Shown here: piece by piece, positions 18,043-26,815 of the stretch
Layout: every line of letters starts with the position of its first letter
Numbering within the stretch: position 1 is the stretch's first letter
NCBI GenBank assembly: GCA_015075305.1
Contig: JABTUS010000008.1
Location: 186,001-250,000, forward strand
Origin: Opitutaceae bacterium
Lineage (GTDB): Bacteria > Verrucomicrobiota > Verrucomicrobiia > Opitutales > Opitutaceae
DNA length: 64,000 nt
Direction of reading: 5' to 3'
The notes under the pieces: generated by a model
Database searches by the model: none
The model's input: the letters and a program-made list of their open reading frames with translations, nothing else
What the model was told of the DNA's origin: nothing
Position numbers and translations under genes: made by a program

Positions 18043-19674
18043 ATGACCTGGATACAGAACTACACTCCGCTGCTTGACAGCCTGGTGGCATCGACGCTGG
18101 TGGCGCTTGCACCAGTGGTTATCCTGCTGGGACTGCTGGCATTCTGCCATGTGCGCGCGCACTGGGCGGCGCTTTCGGGACTCCTTGCCGTGCTGATCGC
18201 CGCCCTGTTCATTTATCACATGCCGGTCGAGATGGCGGTCGCCGCATCGATCTATGGGGCGCTCTATGGCATTCTCCCAATCGGCTGGATCGTGCTCAAT
18301 GTTGTTTTTCTCTACGACATCACGGTCAAGACGGGGCAGTTCGAGATTCTCAAGGAGTCCATCACGCACCTGTCCGCGGATCGCCGCATCCAGGCACTGC
18401 TCATCGCCTTCAGCTTCGGTGCCTTCATCGAGGGAGCCGCGGGTTTCGGTGCGCCGGTGGCGATCTCCGCGGCGATGCTGATCGGCATTGGATTTCATCC
18501 GCTGCTTGCGGCATCGCTCGCCCTCATGGGCAACACCGCGCCGGTCGCCTTCGGCTCGCTCGGCACGCCGATCATCGCCCTCGCCGAAGTCACGGGACTT
18601 CCCCTCCAGCAGCTCAGTGCCATGACGGGACGCCAGCTCCCGCTTTTCAGCTTCCTTGTGCCGTTCTGGCTTGTGGCGGCGATGGCGGGATGGCGCTCCA
18701 TGCTCCAGATCTGGCCGGCCTGCTTCGTTGGCGGCGCGACGTTCGGCCTGCTCCAATACTTCGTCAGCAACCACCACGGTCCCTGGCTCGTGGACACCGC
18801 GAGTGCGCTGGCGTCGATGGGGTCCATTCTTCTGCTCCTTCGGTTCTGGAAACCGAAGACAATCTGGCGGTTTGCCGGCGAATCGGATGCCGTCTCAACA
18901 GGGACCGCGCGACCGTCGTCGGGAGCCCTGTTTCGCGCGTGGTCGCCCTGGATCATTCTGACAGTGGTTGTATTCGTGTGGGCACTACCGGTGACCAAGG
19001 CGTTTCTCAACCACCTTTGGATGGTCAAGATCGATGTGCCGTATCTGCACAATGCCGTGCTGAAGGCCCCGCCGCTGACCCTCGAGCCCAAGCCTGAGAG
19101 CGCTGTCTACACGTTCAACCTACTTTCCGCAACCGGCACCGCCCCCTTCCTCGCGGCGATCCTTTCGGGGCTCTGTCTCGGTGTCGGTCTGACAAGGCTG
19201 TTCGGCATCTATGTCAGGACCATCTGGCGCGTGCGCTGGTCGCTCCTGACGATTTCGGGAATGCTTTCGCTGGCCTTCACGTCCCGCTACGCGGGACTGG
19301 ACTCCACGCTTGGACTCGCGTTTGCGAGCACCGGAGTGCTGTTTCCATTCTTTTCGCCCCTGCTTGGATGGATGGGGGTCGCGCTGACGGGAAGCGACAC
19401 CGCGTCAAACGTGCTTTTTGGCAACCTGCAGCAGATCACGGCGGGGCAGGTCGGCATCTCGCCGGTCCTTGCCGCAGCGGCCAACAGCACGGGTGGTGTC
19501 ATGGGAAAGATGATTGACGCGCAAAGCATCGTCGTCGCAGGCGTCGCCACGGGACAGCAGGGCGGGGAGGGGGTTATTCTTCGCAAGGTATTCTGGCACA
19601 GCCTTGCGCTCGCGGTTCTCGTGGGAGTCTATGTCCTCGTCCAGGCCTACGTCTTTCCCGGCATGGTCCCCTGA
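18043..19674 (+). CDS. L-lactate/glycolate permease family transporter (LldP-type)
   Basis: The 543-residue integral membrane protein matches the lactate permease family in length and motifs: [40 protein letters not shown], and the C-terminal [14 protein letters not shown] and [13 protein letters not shown]. About 13 hydrophobic segments are visible. Family members (LldP, GlcA) import L- and D-lactate and glycolate with protons. It starts 83 bases after the phosphatase stop. Given the glycerate kinase and hydroxyacid dehydrogenase downstream, glycolate or glycerate is a plausible substrate here, by inference only. Confidence 0.9.
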   Translation: MTWIQNYTPLLDSLVASTLVALAPVVILLGLLAFCHVRAHWAALSGLLAVLIAALFIYHMPVEMAVAASIYGALYGILPIGWIVLNVVFLYDITVKTGQFEILKESITHLSADRRIQALLIAFSFGAFIEGAAGFGAPVAISAAMLIGIGFHPLLAASLALMGNTAPVAFGSLGTPIIALAEVTGLPLQQLSAMTGRQLPLFSFLVPFWLVAAMAGWRSMLQIWPACFVGGATFGLLQYFVSNHHGPWLVDTASALASMGSILLLLRFWKPKTIWRFAGESDAVSTGTARPSSGALFRAWSPWIILTVVVFVWALPVTKAFLNHLWMVKIDVPYLHNAVLKAPPLTLEPKPESAVYTFNLLSATGTAPFLAAILSGLCLGVGLTRLFGIYVRTIWRVRWSLLTISGMLSLAFTSRYAGLDSTLGLAFASTGVLFPFFSPLLGWMGVALTGSDTASNVLFGNLQQITAGQVGISPVLAAAANSTGGVMGKMIDAQSIVVAGVATGQQGGEGVILRKVFWHSLALAVLVGVYVLVQAYVFPGMVP

Positions 19675-19803
19675 TTTATCCGTTGCCACGCGCGGGGTTC
19701 GTCAGGATTTTCAAGCGGATACAACGGACGGCGCGCCAGACATCGGTCGAGGCTGCCCTCGGTCGCGCAGCAATGCAGCGCCTCAAAGCCATCCCAACAC
19801 GCC

Positions 19804-21201
19804 GTGACAGCGTCCCTGCCTTCCGCCACTTCGCCCAATGGCCTATTCCTGTTTGCCGCGCTGCTGGGCGGGGTTGCCTTCATCGTGTTTTCCACAACGA
19901 AGCTGAAGCTGCATCCCTTTCTCGCTTTGATCGTGGCCGCCTATGGGATGGGACTCTGTGGCGGGTTGAATTCCATTCAGACTGCAGCTGTGTTGACCGA
20001 GGGTGTCGGGCAGACTGTCGGGCACATTGGCATTGTCATTGCCTGCGGCAGCATCATCGGCGTTGTGCTCGAGAAGAGCGGTGGCGCCATGGTCCTTGCG
20101 AGCACGCTCGTGCGCTGGATCGGTGAGGCCCGCTCCGTGCTGGCGATGTCCGTGACGGGCGCGCTGGTCTCGATTCCGGTTTTTTGCGACTCGGGTTTCG
20201 TCATCCTGTCGCCGCTGGCCCGTTCGCTAGCGCGCAAAACGGGCCAGTCGCTCGCAGCCTTCGCGGTGGCCTTGAGCATGGGCCTCTACGCGACCCACTG
20301 CCTGGTCCCGCCGACGCCCGGCCCCCTTGCGACCGCGGGGCAGTTGCGCGCGGACATCGGCGCGGTCATGCTGCTGGGATTGCTCGTGTCCATCCCTGTG
20401 GTCGTGGTCACCTATGCCTATGCGCAGTTCGTGGGCCGCCGGATTGTGATCGACCCGGTTCCCAGTGGACTGGCTAGCGTCGATGCACCTGAAAGCATCG
20501 ATGAGCCGCCACGGGAGAATCGAATGGGATCGATGAGCGCGTTTGCTCCGATTCTGCTTCCGATCGTGCTGATCGCCTGTGAATCAATTGCCGCGCTGCC
20601 TTCACACCCGCTGGGAGAGGGATGGCTTCGAACCGGGATTGGGTTTCTGGGCAATGCAGAAACGGCGCTTGTCCTGGGTGTGTTTCTGGCCGCCTGGATC
20701 GTGAGAGGCCAGGGGCGCTCCGCATTTGGCAACTGGTGCGGCGAGGGACTTCGCGACGCCGGAACGATCGTCTTGATTGTGGCCGCGGGGGGCGCACTTG
20801 GTTTGGTTCTCAGGCGAACGGCAATGACCGAGGTGGTCGGAGAGGGTCTGGCCGCGCTGGACCTCGGGCACTTCAACATACTCCTGCCCTTTCTTGTCGC
20901 CGCGGGTTTGAAGATTTCAATCGGCTCGTCGACCATGTCGATGATCACAACCGCCTCGCTTGTCTCCCATCTGCTGCCGGCGCTGGGACTCGCATCCGGA
21001 TTTGGCCCCGTGCTCGCCACCCTGTCCATCGCCTGCGGCGCGATGGTGGTGTCGCATGTGAACGACGCCTATTTCTGGGTCATCACCCAGATGACCGGCA
21101 TGTCTCTTCCTCAAGGCTATCGATTGATTTCAGCTCCGTCGATCATCGCCGGACTCACCGGGATTGTGGCCGTGGTGCTGCTCAGCCTGTTCCTCCTTTA
21201 A
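19804..21201 (+). CDS. GntP-family permease
   Basis: The 465-residue transporter has the GntP pattern: a GVGQTVGHIGIVIACGSIIG segment, VVLEKSGGA, then PVFCDSGFVILSPLARSLAR, and HCLVPPTPGPLATA. It is strongly hydrophobic with about 12 membrane segments. Known members carry gluconate, idonate, D-glycerate-like or other sugar acids. A GTG at 19804 is the start that gives the family N terminus. It is 129 bases after the LldP-type gene and 3 bases before the PAP2 gene, so co-transcription is very likely. Two different organic-acid permeases in one gene set suggests two related acids are taken up. Confidence 0.88.
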   Translation: MTASLPSATSPNGLFLFAALLGGVAFIVFSTTKLKLHPFLALIVAAYGMGLCGGLNSIQTAAVLTEGVGQTVGHIGIVIACGSIIGVVLEKSGGAMVLASTLVRWIGEARSVLAMSVTGALVSIPVFCDSGFVILSPLARSLARKTGQSLAAFAVALSMGLYATHCLVPPTPGPLATAGQLRADIGAVMLLGLLVSIPVVVVTYAYAQFVGRRIVIDPVPSGLASVDAPESIDEPPRENRMGSMSAFAPILLPIVLIACESIAALPSHPLGEGWLRTGIGFLGNAETALVLGVFLAAWIVRGQGRSAFGNWCGEGLRDAGTIVLIVAAGGALGLVLRRTAMTEVVGEGLAALDLGHFNILLPFLVAAGLKISIGSSTMSMITTASLVSHLLPALGLASGFGPVLATLSIACGAMVVSHVNDAYFWVITQMTGMSLPQGYRLISAPSIIAGLTGIVAVVLLSLFLL

Positions 21202-21204
21202 TCC

Positions 21205-21930
21205 ATGATTACACGCCCCCTCCTCACGCTACTATGCTTCACGGCTGGACTTGCCTCCGCGGTTCAGGCGTATCCCGAACCGGGAAAATTCATCCGCACG
21301 GATGAACTGGATGTCACGACGGTGATTCCCGCGGCGCCGGCTGACAATTCGCTGGCGACCGCGGCCGACATCGAGACGGTGTACCAGGTTCAGAAGCGGC
21401 GGACGCCGGAGATGATCGCCCTCGCGGAGTATTTTGCAGAGGACACCGTGTTTCAGTACGATGCGGTGATCGGCCCATGGTTCACCGCGGCCAACCTTCT
21501 GCGCACTGCGGAGTTTTTTCTCCAGATCGATTCCGATCGCTACGCAATCAGCAGCAAGGGCAAGCAGGTCTGGCAGCGTCCCAGGCCTCCGCTGCTCGAT
21601 GCGCGCATCAAGGCCTGCGTGCATCTGCCGAAATCCGGATCCTATCCGAGCGGGCACTCGACGCAGGCGTTCCTGTGGGCCGGACTGCTGGCGGAAATAT
21701 TTCCCGAGCACCGCGCCGCTCTGCGCGAGCGTGCGGAGCTTGTGGCGTGGTCGCGCGTGATTGGAGGCGTGCACTATCCGACCGACATTACAGCCGGAAG
21801 AATTCTCGGAGACCGCCTGGCCGCGGAGTTCCTGAAGCGACCGGCCGTGAGGGAGGCTCTGGTTGTTGTCGAGGCCGAGGTGAGAGGTGCAGCCGCAAAG
21901 GCGAACGAATCGGCCCTGGCGACACCATGA
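21205..21930 (+). CDS. Exported PAP2 / class A acid phosphatase
   Basis: The 241-residue protein has a signal peptide (MITRPLLTLLCFTAGLASAV) and the complete tripartite phosphatase signature: KGKQVWQRP (K-x6-RP), YPSGHS (PSGH), and SRVIGGVHYPTD (SR-x5-H-x3-D). This is the soluble periplasmic class A acid phosphatase type, not a membrane PAP2. Only 3 bases separate it from the GntP-type gene, and its TGA overlaps the ATG of the glycerate kinase gene (ATGA), so coupling is strong. It should release phosphate from organic monophosphates in the periplasm. Confidence 0.9.
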   Translation: MITRPLLTLLCFTAGLASAVQAYPEPGKFIRTDELDVTTVIPAAPADNSLATAADIETVYQVQKRRTPEMIALAEYFAEDTVFQYDAVIGPWFTAANLLRTAEFFLQIDSDRYAISSKGKQVWQRPRPPLLDARIKACVHLPKSGSYPSGHSTQAFLWAGLLAEIFPEHRAALRERAELVAWSRVIGGVHYPTDITAGRILGDRLAAEFLKRPAVREALVVVEAEVRGAAAKANESALATP

Positions 21931-23102
21931 CCCGCGTTCTGCTGGCGTTCGACAAGTTCAAGGACTCGATCTCGGCCCAGGAGGCGTGCGAGGCCGCAGC
22001 AGCCGCGCTGCACGCAGTGCGTCCCGAGTGGACAGTGACGCATGCGCCGCTGGCGGATGGCGGCGAGGGCTTCGCGGAAATTCTGACGCGGTCGGCTGGC
22101 GGGCGCTTGATATCCGAGCAGGTGACAGACCCGCGGGGGAATTCGCTGCGCACTGAGTTTGGCTTGGTTGCGGTTGGCGCGATTCCTGAAGCTGCGCGGA
22201 ATCTGTTGCGGATTCCAACAGGTGCTGCGCGGCCTGGAGAAATTGCGATCGTTGAAATGGCCCGAGCCAGTGGACTGGCGCTGCTGCCGGATTCGCAGCG
22301 CGATCCCTGGCTGACGACATCGCGAGGCACCGGGGAATTGATGCTCGCGGCGGCGCGTCGGGGCGCGGTGGGCATTCTTCTCGGCGTTGGTGGAAGTGCC
22401 ACCAATGATCTCGGGCTCGGCGCGCTGGCGCGACTTGGATTCGAGTGCCGCGCCGGGGATGGCAGCGCCATTGACCCGCCGGTTCCGGCGCGATGGAAGG
22501 ACCTTGCCACCATCACGGGCACGGTGATGCGGGACCTGCCTCCGGTGTTCATTGCCTGCGATGTCACGAATCCGCTGCTTGGCGAACGAGGTGCGGCGGC
22601 GGTCTATGGTTTTCAGAAGGGGCTGCGGAAGGAGGATCTGCCTGCGATGGAGAAGGAAAGTGAACGCATCGCACGCCTGCTTTGCGCGCATGTGGGCAGG
22701 ACTCCAGACCTGATGTCTGCTCCCGGAGCCGGCGCGGCGGGAGGAATCGCCTTCGGACTCATGGCCGGGGTGGGGGCGAGGCTGCTGCCGGGATTTGATC
22801 TTGTTTCAGCCTGGCTCGATCTGGAGGCGAAGGTGAAGGCTGCTGATATTGTCATCACCGGTGAAGGTCGATTTGACGAGAGTTCGCTCGAAGGCAAGGG
22901 CCCGGGTGCGGTTGCCGCGCGCGCCCTGCAGTTTGGGAAAACCGTGCACGTGTTTGCGGGCCAGATCGCTGCGGCGGAGCGCGCCCGGCTGAATCTTCAC
23001 GCCATTACGCCGCTGGGTGTGCCCTTGCCGGATGCACTGCGGGATGGCGGGCGGAATCTGGGATCATCTGTTCGCGGGATTTTTTCGCGTGCCGGCGGTT
23101 GA
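21927..23102 (+). CDS. Glycerate kinase (GlxK/GarK type)
   Basis: The 391-residue protein matches glycerate kinase family 1: MTRVLLAFDKFKDSISAQEA at the start, PLADGGEGFAEIL, GTGELMLAAARRGAVGILLG with GGSATNDLG, PGAGAAGGIAFGL, and ITGEGRFDESSLEGKGP. Enzymes of this family phosphorylate D-glycerate to 2-phosphoglycerate, feeding glycolysis. The ATG overlaps the stop of the phosphatase gene. With the dehydrogenase next door it forms the classic hydroxypyruvate to glycerate to phosphoglycerate route. Confidence 0.92.
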   Translation: MTRVLLAFDKFKDSISAQEACEAAAAALHAVRPEWTVTHAPLADGGEGFAEILTRSAGGRLISEQVTDPRGNSLRTEFGLVAVGAIPEAARNLLRIPTGAARPGEIAIVEMARASGLALLPDSQRDPWLTTSRGTGELMLAAARRGAVGILLGVGGSATNDLGLGALARLGFECRAGDGSAIDPPVPARWKDLATITGTVMRDLPPVFIACDVTNPLLGERGAAAVYGFQKGLRKEDLPAMEKESERIARLLCAHVGRTPDLMSAPGAGAAGGIAFGLMAGVGARLLPGFDLVSAWLDLEAKVKAADIVITGEGRFDESSLEGKGPGAVAARALQFGKTVHVFAGQIAAAERARLNLHAITPLGVPLPDALRDGGRNLGSSVRGIFSRAGG

Positions 23103-23211
23103 TGAATGCCCAGGTTTCGGGAGCGGCCAGTCAGGACTGGCGTGGTGGGACGGAATGTTTCTGCGGCTGGCGATGCATTGACCCCGGAGGAGGAAGCGGC
23201 ATTTTCGGGAC

Positions 23212-24153
23212 ATGACCCGTTTGCCTCACCTGGTGGTTCTCGATGGCCATACGCTGAATCCCGGCGACCTTTCCTGGTCGGATCTGGAGGCAGCGGCCCA
23301 TTGTGTCATTCATCCGCGCACGCCTTCGTCCGAGATCATTGCGAGAAGCCGCGAGGCGGAGATTCTCCTGACCAACAAGACGCCGCTCAGCGCCGAAACG
23401 ATCGCGGCGTGTCAGCGGCTGCGCTATATTGGAGTGATGGCGACCGGCTTCAACATTGTGGACACGGTCGCGGCGCGCGCGCGGGGAATTCCGGTGACCA
23501 ATGTGCCTGCGTACAGCACCGGGTCCGTCGCCGAGCACACCTTCGCCCTCCTGCTGGAGCTCGCCCGGGGTGTCGGACGCCATGCCGCGGGTGTGCGCGA
23601 CGGGCGCTGGGCTTCGGCGCAGGATTTCTGCTACTGGGAGACGCCGCAGATCGAACTGGAGGGCCTCGTGCTCGGCCTTGTCGGAGGCGGACGCATCGGC
23701 CAGGCCGTTGCGCGCGTGGGTCGCGGCTTCGGCATGGACGTGCGCATCGCCTCGAGTCGCGGAGGACGTGCGGAGCTTGAAGCGGTGTTGCGCGCGTCCG
23801 ATGTCGTCAGCCTGCACTGTCCGCTGACTCCTGCCACGAAGCATCTCATCGACGCCACCACGCTGGGCTGGATGAAGCCGAACGCTTTTCTTGTGAATAC
23901 AAGCCGAGGTCCGCTGATCGACGAGACGGCGCTTGCCGAAGCCCTAAATGCCGGGCGCATTGCCGGCGCCGCGCTGGATGTCCTTTCCGCAGAGCCCCCG
24001 CCCGCCGGCCACCCCCTGTTTTCAGCGCGCAATTGTTTGATTACGCCCCACATCGCCTGGACCACAACCGCGGCGCGCAGGCGACTGCTGCGCACGGTGG
24101 CTGAGAACGTCAGGGCGTTTCTCTCCGGCCGTCCGCAGAACATTGTGAATTGA
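23212..24153 (+). CDS. D-2-hydroxyacid dehydrogenase (glycerate dehydrogenase/hydroxypyruvate reductase-like)
   Basis: The 313-residue NAD(P)-dependent enzyme shows VMATGFNIVDTVAARARGI in the substrate domain, the dinucleotide loop LGLVGGGRIGQAVARVGRGF, NTSRGPLIDETALAEAL with the conserved Arg, DVLSAEPPP with the Glu, and TPHIAW with the catalytic His. The overall pattern is closest to glycerate dehydrogenase (HprA). It starts 109 bases after the glycerate kinase gene, and it completes a hydroxypyruvate/glycerate module. The ATG at 23212 fits the family; the purine-rich stretch about 20 bases upstream is too far to be a good ribosome site. Confidence 0.88.
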   Translation: MTRLPHLVVLDGHTLNPGDLSWSDLEAAAHCVIHPRTPSSEIIARSREAEILLTNKTPLSAETIAACQRLRYIGVMATGFNIVDTVAARARGIPVTNVPAYSTGSVAEHTFALLLELARGVGRHAAGVRDGRWASAQDFCYWETPQIELEGLVLGLVGGGRIGQAVARVGRGFGMDVRIASSRGGRAELEAVLRASDVVSLHCPLTPATKHLIDATTLGWMKPNAFLVNTSRGPLIDETALAEALNAGRIAGAALDVLSAEPPPAGHPLFSARNCLITPHIAWTTTAARRRLLRTVAENVRAFLSGRPQNIVN

Positions 24154-24281
24154 GTGTGTGAGGCCGGTAACCTTCCCGTATTAGAAACAGCAAGGTCCCT
24201 GATGCATTGGGCTTCCCGCTCGTGGTGTCCATCCTGCTGCAGCAGCTCCGATCTGTCAGGTGTTCGTTTTCTTGATTTGGT

Positions 24282-24345
24282 CTTGCCGTAAGGACTGACC
24301 CCTTATGGGCTCCCTTGCCGTAAGGACTGACCCCTTATGGGCTCC
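24282..24345. repeat. Tandem duplication of a 32-bp unit
   Basis: Two identical 32-bp copies (24282-24313 and 24314-24345), each beginning CTTGCCGTAAGGACTGACCC, lie head to tail. They mark the junction between the metabolic genes and the degenerate mobile DNA downstream, and they truncate the 5' side of the toxin-like frame. On the other strand each contains AAGGGGTCA, also the core of the inverted ends of the MITE-like element at 48591-52433, so both may derive from insertion-element ends. Confidence 0.7.
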
Positions 24346-24582
24346 CCTGGACTAGATGCTGCGACGGGAGGTCGCGTGATTTACAACGGCACCACAGGTG
24401 AACACGAGCGACAGCACACATACCAAGGGCAACTACTCGGGCCCCTTTATTTGCCGTCGAACATGTTGGGCATGGCAGCCGGTATGATCTTTAACGGCGA
24501 TCATCATGGCCCCGCGAATTGGAACGAAAGAGGGCCTCAATCAACCACGCCCACTCCATGGAATTTTGGCCCCTACCCGTGA
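24337..24582 (+). CDS. Orphan Rhs-type C-terminal tip with HExxH motif (fragment)
   Basis: The 81-residue frame follows an in-frame TGA inside the tandem repeat, so it is a cut-off C terminus. It contains TTGEHERQHTYQGQLLGPLY, in which HERQH is an HExxH zincin motif followed by the GQLLGPLYLPS segment often seen at the ends of Rhs/YD-repeat proteins, and it ends NERGPQSTTPTPWNFGPYP. The real domain probably begins after the repeat (LDAATGGRVIYNG). Its TGA overlaps the ATG of the next gene. Composition is less GC-rich than the flanks. As it stands it lacks the Rhs shell and a secretion signal, so it is probably silent or a reservoir tip. The toxin role is inferred. Confidence 0.5.
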   Translation: MGSPGLDAATGGRVIYNGTTGEHERQHTYQGQLLGPLYLPSNMLGMAAGMIFNGDHHGPANWNERGPQSTTPTPWNFGPYP

Positions 24583-24965
24583 TGTTCAAACGAGCCATCA
24601 TTATTTTGTGCCTGTTTGCTGCGAGCTGCTCAAAACAGGTTGTGGTGGTGATCCACAATCAAACTGCGCGGACGATTCACCTTCGCGCTGACAAGGAGTA
24701 TTTGATTCGCCCGGGCGAATCGGCGAATACGAAGCCACCACTCGATCAAATAATCACAATAAGAAGCGACGGCGGAGAGGCCGTCCGCTATCGGGTGATT
24801 TTTCCAAGCCCTCACGCTACCTATGTCAGGAAGGAGAGTGTGAGGATTATCTTGGAGCTAGCATTGCTGGATGACAATCGGCTGTATGCGTTGCCGGCCA
24901 ACCAAGTGACCGCGAAAAGTTCCGATGAACAGCCGGTTGGTTTCCCGCTATCACCGGTTCAGTGA
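24582..24965 (+). CDS. Small lipoprotein, candidate immunity partner
   Basis: The 127-residue protein begins MFKRAIIILCLFAASCSKQV, a lipoprotein signal with the lipobox AASC, so it should be anchored in a membrane after processing. The rest is a beta-rich domain (VVVVIHNQTARTIHLRADKE, then RYRVIF and SVRIILELALLDDN) that I do not recognise. The ATG shares a base with the stop of the Rhs-tip frame (TGATG), the arrangement typical of toxin-immunity pairs. DNA here is clearly less GC-rich than the chromosome. The gene appears intact. The immunity function is inferred from position only. Confidence 0.6.
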   Translation: MFKRAIIILCLFAASCSKQVVVVIHNQTARTIHLRADKEYLIRPGESANTKPPLDQIITIRSDGGEAVRYRVIFPSPHATYVRKESVRIILELALLDDNRLYALPANQVTAKSSDEQPVGFPLSPVQ

Positions 24966-25110
24966 TCCTGCGGCACACGTCGCGCCAGCAAGCTGTCACG
25001 CCGTCTGCTGTCCTCCTCCGCGATGAGCTGTCGCTGCGCTTGGCTCACCCTCCGCAAGCTCCGGGCTTCGTCGCTGCGTGCGGTAAGAGTCATTCCCACG
25101 GGGGTAGAGT

Positions 25111-25189
25111 GGGCAGAAGCTGACCGAAAAGAGTCGGCCAGCTTCCGCCCCTCATCAAACCGGACGTGCGGATTTGCCGCATCCGGCTT
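25111..25189 (-). ncRNA. Group II intron 3' end: domains V and VI
   Basis: On the minus strand 25189-25157 reads AAGCCGGATGCGGCAAATCC followed by GCACGTCCGGTTT: the domain V hairpin with the catalytic AGC and a GCAA-like tetraloop region. Directly after it, 25150-25111 folds into a long domain VI stem (GGGCGGAAGCTGGCCGA against TCGGTCAGCTTCTGCCC). The intron's 3' splice junction should lie just beyond, near 25085-25105. The 5' domains I-III are absent from the window, so the ribozyme is dead. Confidence 0.85.
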
Positions 25190-25211
25190 TCCGGGAACAT
25201 ACGTCGCAAAG

Positions 25212-25590
25212 CTATCGGCGCCATGCACAGGTGAGCGGCAGTGACCAGAGTTGATATTGTCCGACCAGCCGCGCGTCGGTGAAGAAACTGAACAGGCCAT
25301 GCTTGCAGTCATACTTCCGCCAGAGCCACCGTCGCACGCGATTTCGCAGCCAGAGTTGCTGGCTGCCAAACACATGGGTGGAGTGTCCGTAATGGTAGTA
25401 GTTGGACCAACCTTGGGTGATCTGATTCACCCGTCTGATCACCTCGGCGCAGCTACGATGTTTCGTCCAGTGATTGAGTTCATCACGGACGGCATCGCGC
25501 AGATGCTGCCTGGCTTTCGGGCTGGGTTCCACATGCACGAAGTAGTTGCCCGTGCGCGGACTGCGTCGCCATGCGAAATGGTATGATCCG
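25212..25590 (-). pseudogene. Group II intron reverse transcriptase/maturase, C-terminal remnant
   Basis: The frame reads in from GSYHFAWRRSPRTGNYFVHV and continues with the maturase (GIIM) domain: INQ-type segment VNQITQGWSNYYHYGHST, then LWLRNRVRRWLWRKYDCKHG. This is the X/thumb region of intron-encoded proteins. All reverse-transcriptase motifs (including YADD) are missing because the frame is interrupted at about 25591 by the end of an IS481-family element. It sits directly upstream of intron domain V, as expected for an ORF in domain IV. About 125 residues remain; it is non-functional. Confidence 0.85.
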
Positions 25591-25639
25591 GGGACATAGG
25601 TAACAAACTGTCCGGGGACATGGGTTACACTTTCAGGCT

Positions 25640-26669
25640 ATGGCCTGGAACGAAGAAACCCTCATGGAACAGAAGCATCGGTTTGTCAGTCTCGCGGCCA
25701 CGGGCCGCTTCACGTTTACCGAATTGTGCGCGGACTTTCACGTCAGTCGGAAGACCGGCCACAAGTGGTGGAAGCGTTACCGTCGGGAAGGCACCGCGGG
25801 ATTGCGCGAGCGCAGCCGCCGTCCGCAAGGATGCTCGCACCAGACCGCTGGGCAGATCCAGGGCTGATCGTGCGGTTGCGCCGCAGGCACCGGACGTCAG
25901 GGGCCGAAGAAGCTGCGCAAACTGTTGCGCCGCGACCGGGCATCCGGCGGCCGCCGGCATGCAGCACCATAGCAGCGATCCTGCGGCGTCACGGCTTGAG
26001 TCAGCGTCCGCGACGCAAGCCGGGCCTCTACGGTGCCGCGCCGTGCACTGACGACACCGACGCATCCGAACCATGTCTGGACGGTGGACTTCAAAGGTTG
26101 GTTCACTCTGGGCAGCGGGCAGCGCTGCGATCCCCTGACGGTGTGTGATCTGTTCAGCCGCTACTATCTGGCCTGCCGAGCCCAACCCAATCAGCAGTTT
26201 GCCGGAACACTGCGGACCTTCCGCAAGATCATGCGCTTGCGCGGGTTGCCCGAGATCATCCGGTGGACAACGGCACGCCCTTCGCCTCTCTTGCCTTGGG
26301 CCCGGCTCTCCGCCCTGAGCGTGTGGTGGATCAACCGAGCATCGTCGTCGAGTTCATCCAACCGGCTTCACCGCAACAAAACGGTTCTCACGAACGCGCT
26401 CACCGCGATCTGAAGGCCGAGGCCACGCAAACCGCCGTCCCCAACCCTGGTCCGCCCAGCAGCGGCGATTTGATCGCTGGCAGCACCTGCGAAACCATGT
26501 CCGGCCACATGAAGCGCTGGGCATGCTCTGCCCGGCTCAAATCTACCGTCGCAGTCCCCGCCGCCTGCGCGAGAACGACACCGCGGTGCGCTACCCGAAG
26601 GACTGGCTGGTGCGGCGCGTTTCCGCAACAGGCAAGCTGTATGGCATGACACCACGACGCTCTTGGTGA
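25640..26669 (+). pseudogene. IS481-family transposase, frameshifted
   Basis: The N-terminal HTH part (DFHVSRKTGHKWWKRYRREG, LRERSRRPQ) is in one frame and stops at 25867. The integrase core continues in others: VWTVDFKGWF with the first catalytic Asp near 26080, DNGTPF with the second Asp near 26263, and PQQNGSHERAHRDLKAEA with the Glu near 26370-26410. A fourth segment (FDRWQHLRNHVRPHEALGML, then YPKDWLVRRVSATGKLYG) runs to a stop at 26669. At least three frameshifts separate these pieces, so the gene is dead, although the DDE residues are all still visible. Confidence 0.85.
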
Positions 26670-26759
26670 AATCTTCGCTCATTGCCGGGTGGCGTTGCGC
26701 AAGGATTCCACCGGCCGCACCGAGCTGCACTTTGCCGCGTACATCTCGGTTACCTCGTC

Positions 26760-26815
26760 TTTGATCCGGCAGCGCGATTCCGGCCTGCGGCCTGCCATCG
26801 CGCTGCCGGATCAAA
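26760..26815. repeat. Large hairpin with perfect 18-bp arms
   Basis: TTTGATCCGGCAGCGCGA at 26760-26777 is exactly complementary to 26798-26815, with a 20-base loop rich in GGCC. It lies inside the decayed IS481 copy near its right end. No T-run follows on the plus strand, so it is not a standard terminator. It may be a small palindromic element inserted in the IS, or part of the IS itself. Confidence 0.7.

Noticed and set aside
24282-24345. Possible CRISPR-like repeat
   Set aside because: The two 32-bp units are directly adjacent with no spacers, and no cas gene is present; it is a simple tandem duplication.
24959-25375. 138-aa minus-strand frame containing NPHVRFDEG
   Set aside because: This phrase is the translated form of group II intron domain V, so the frame crosses a ribozyme and is not a protein.
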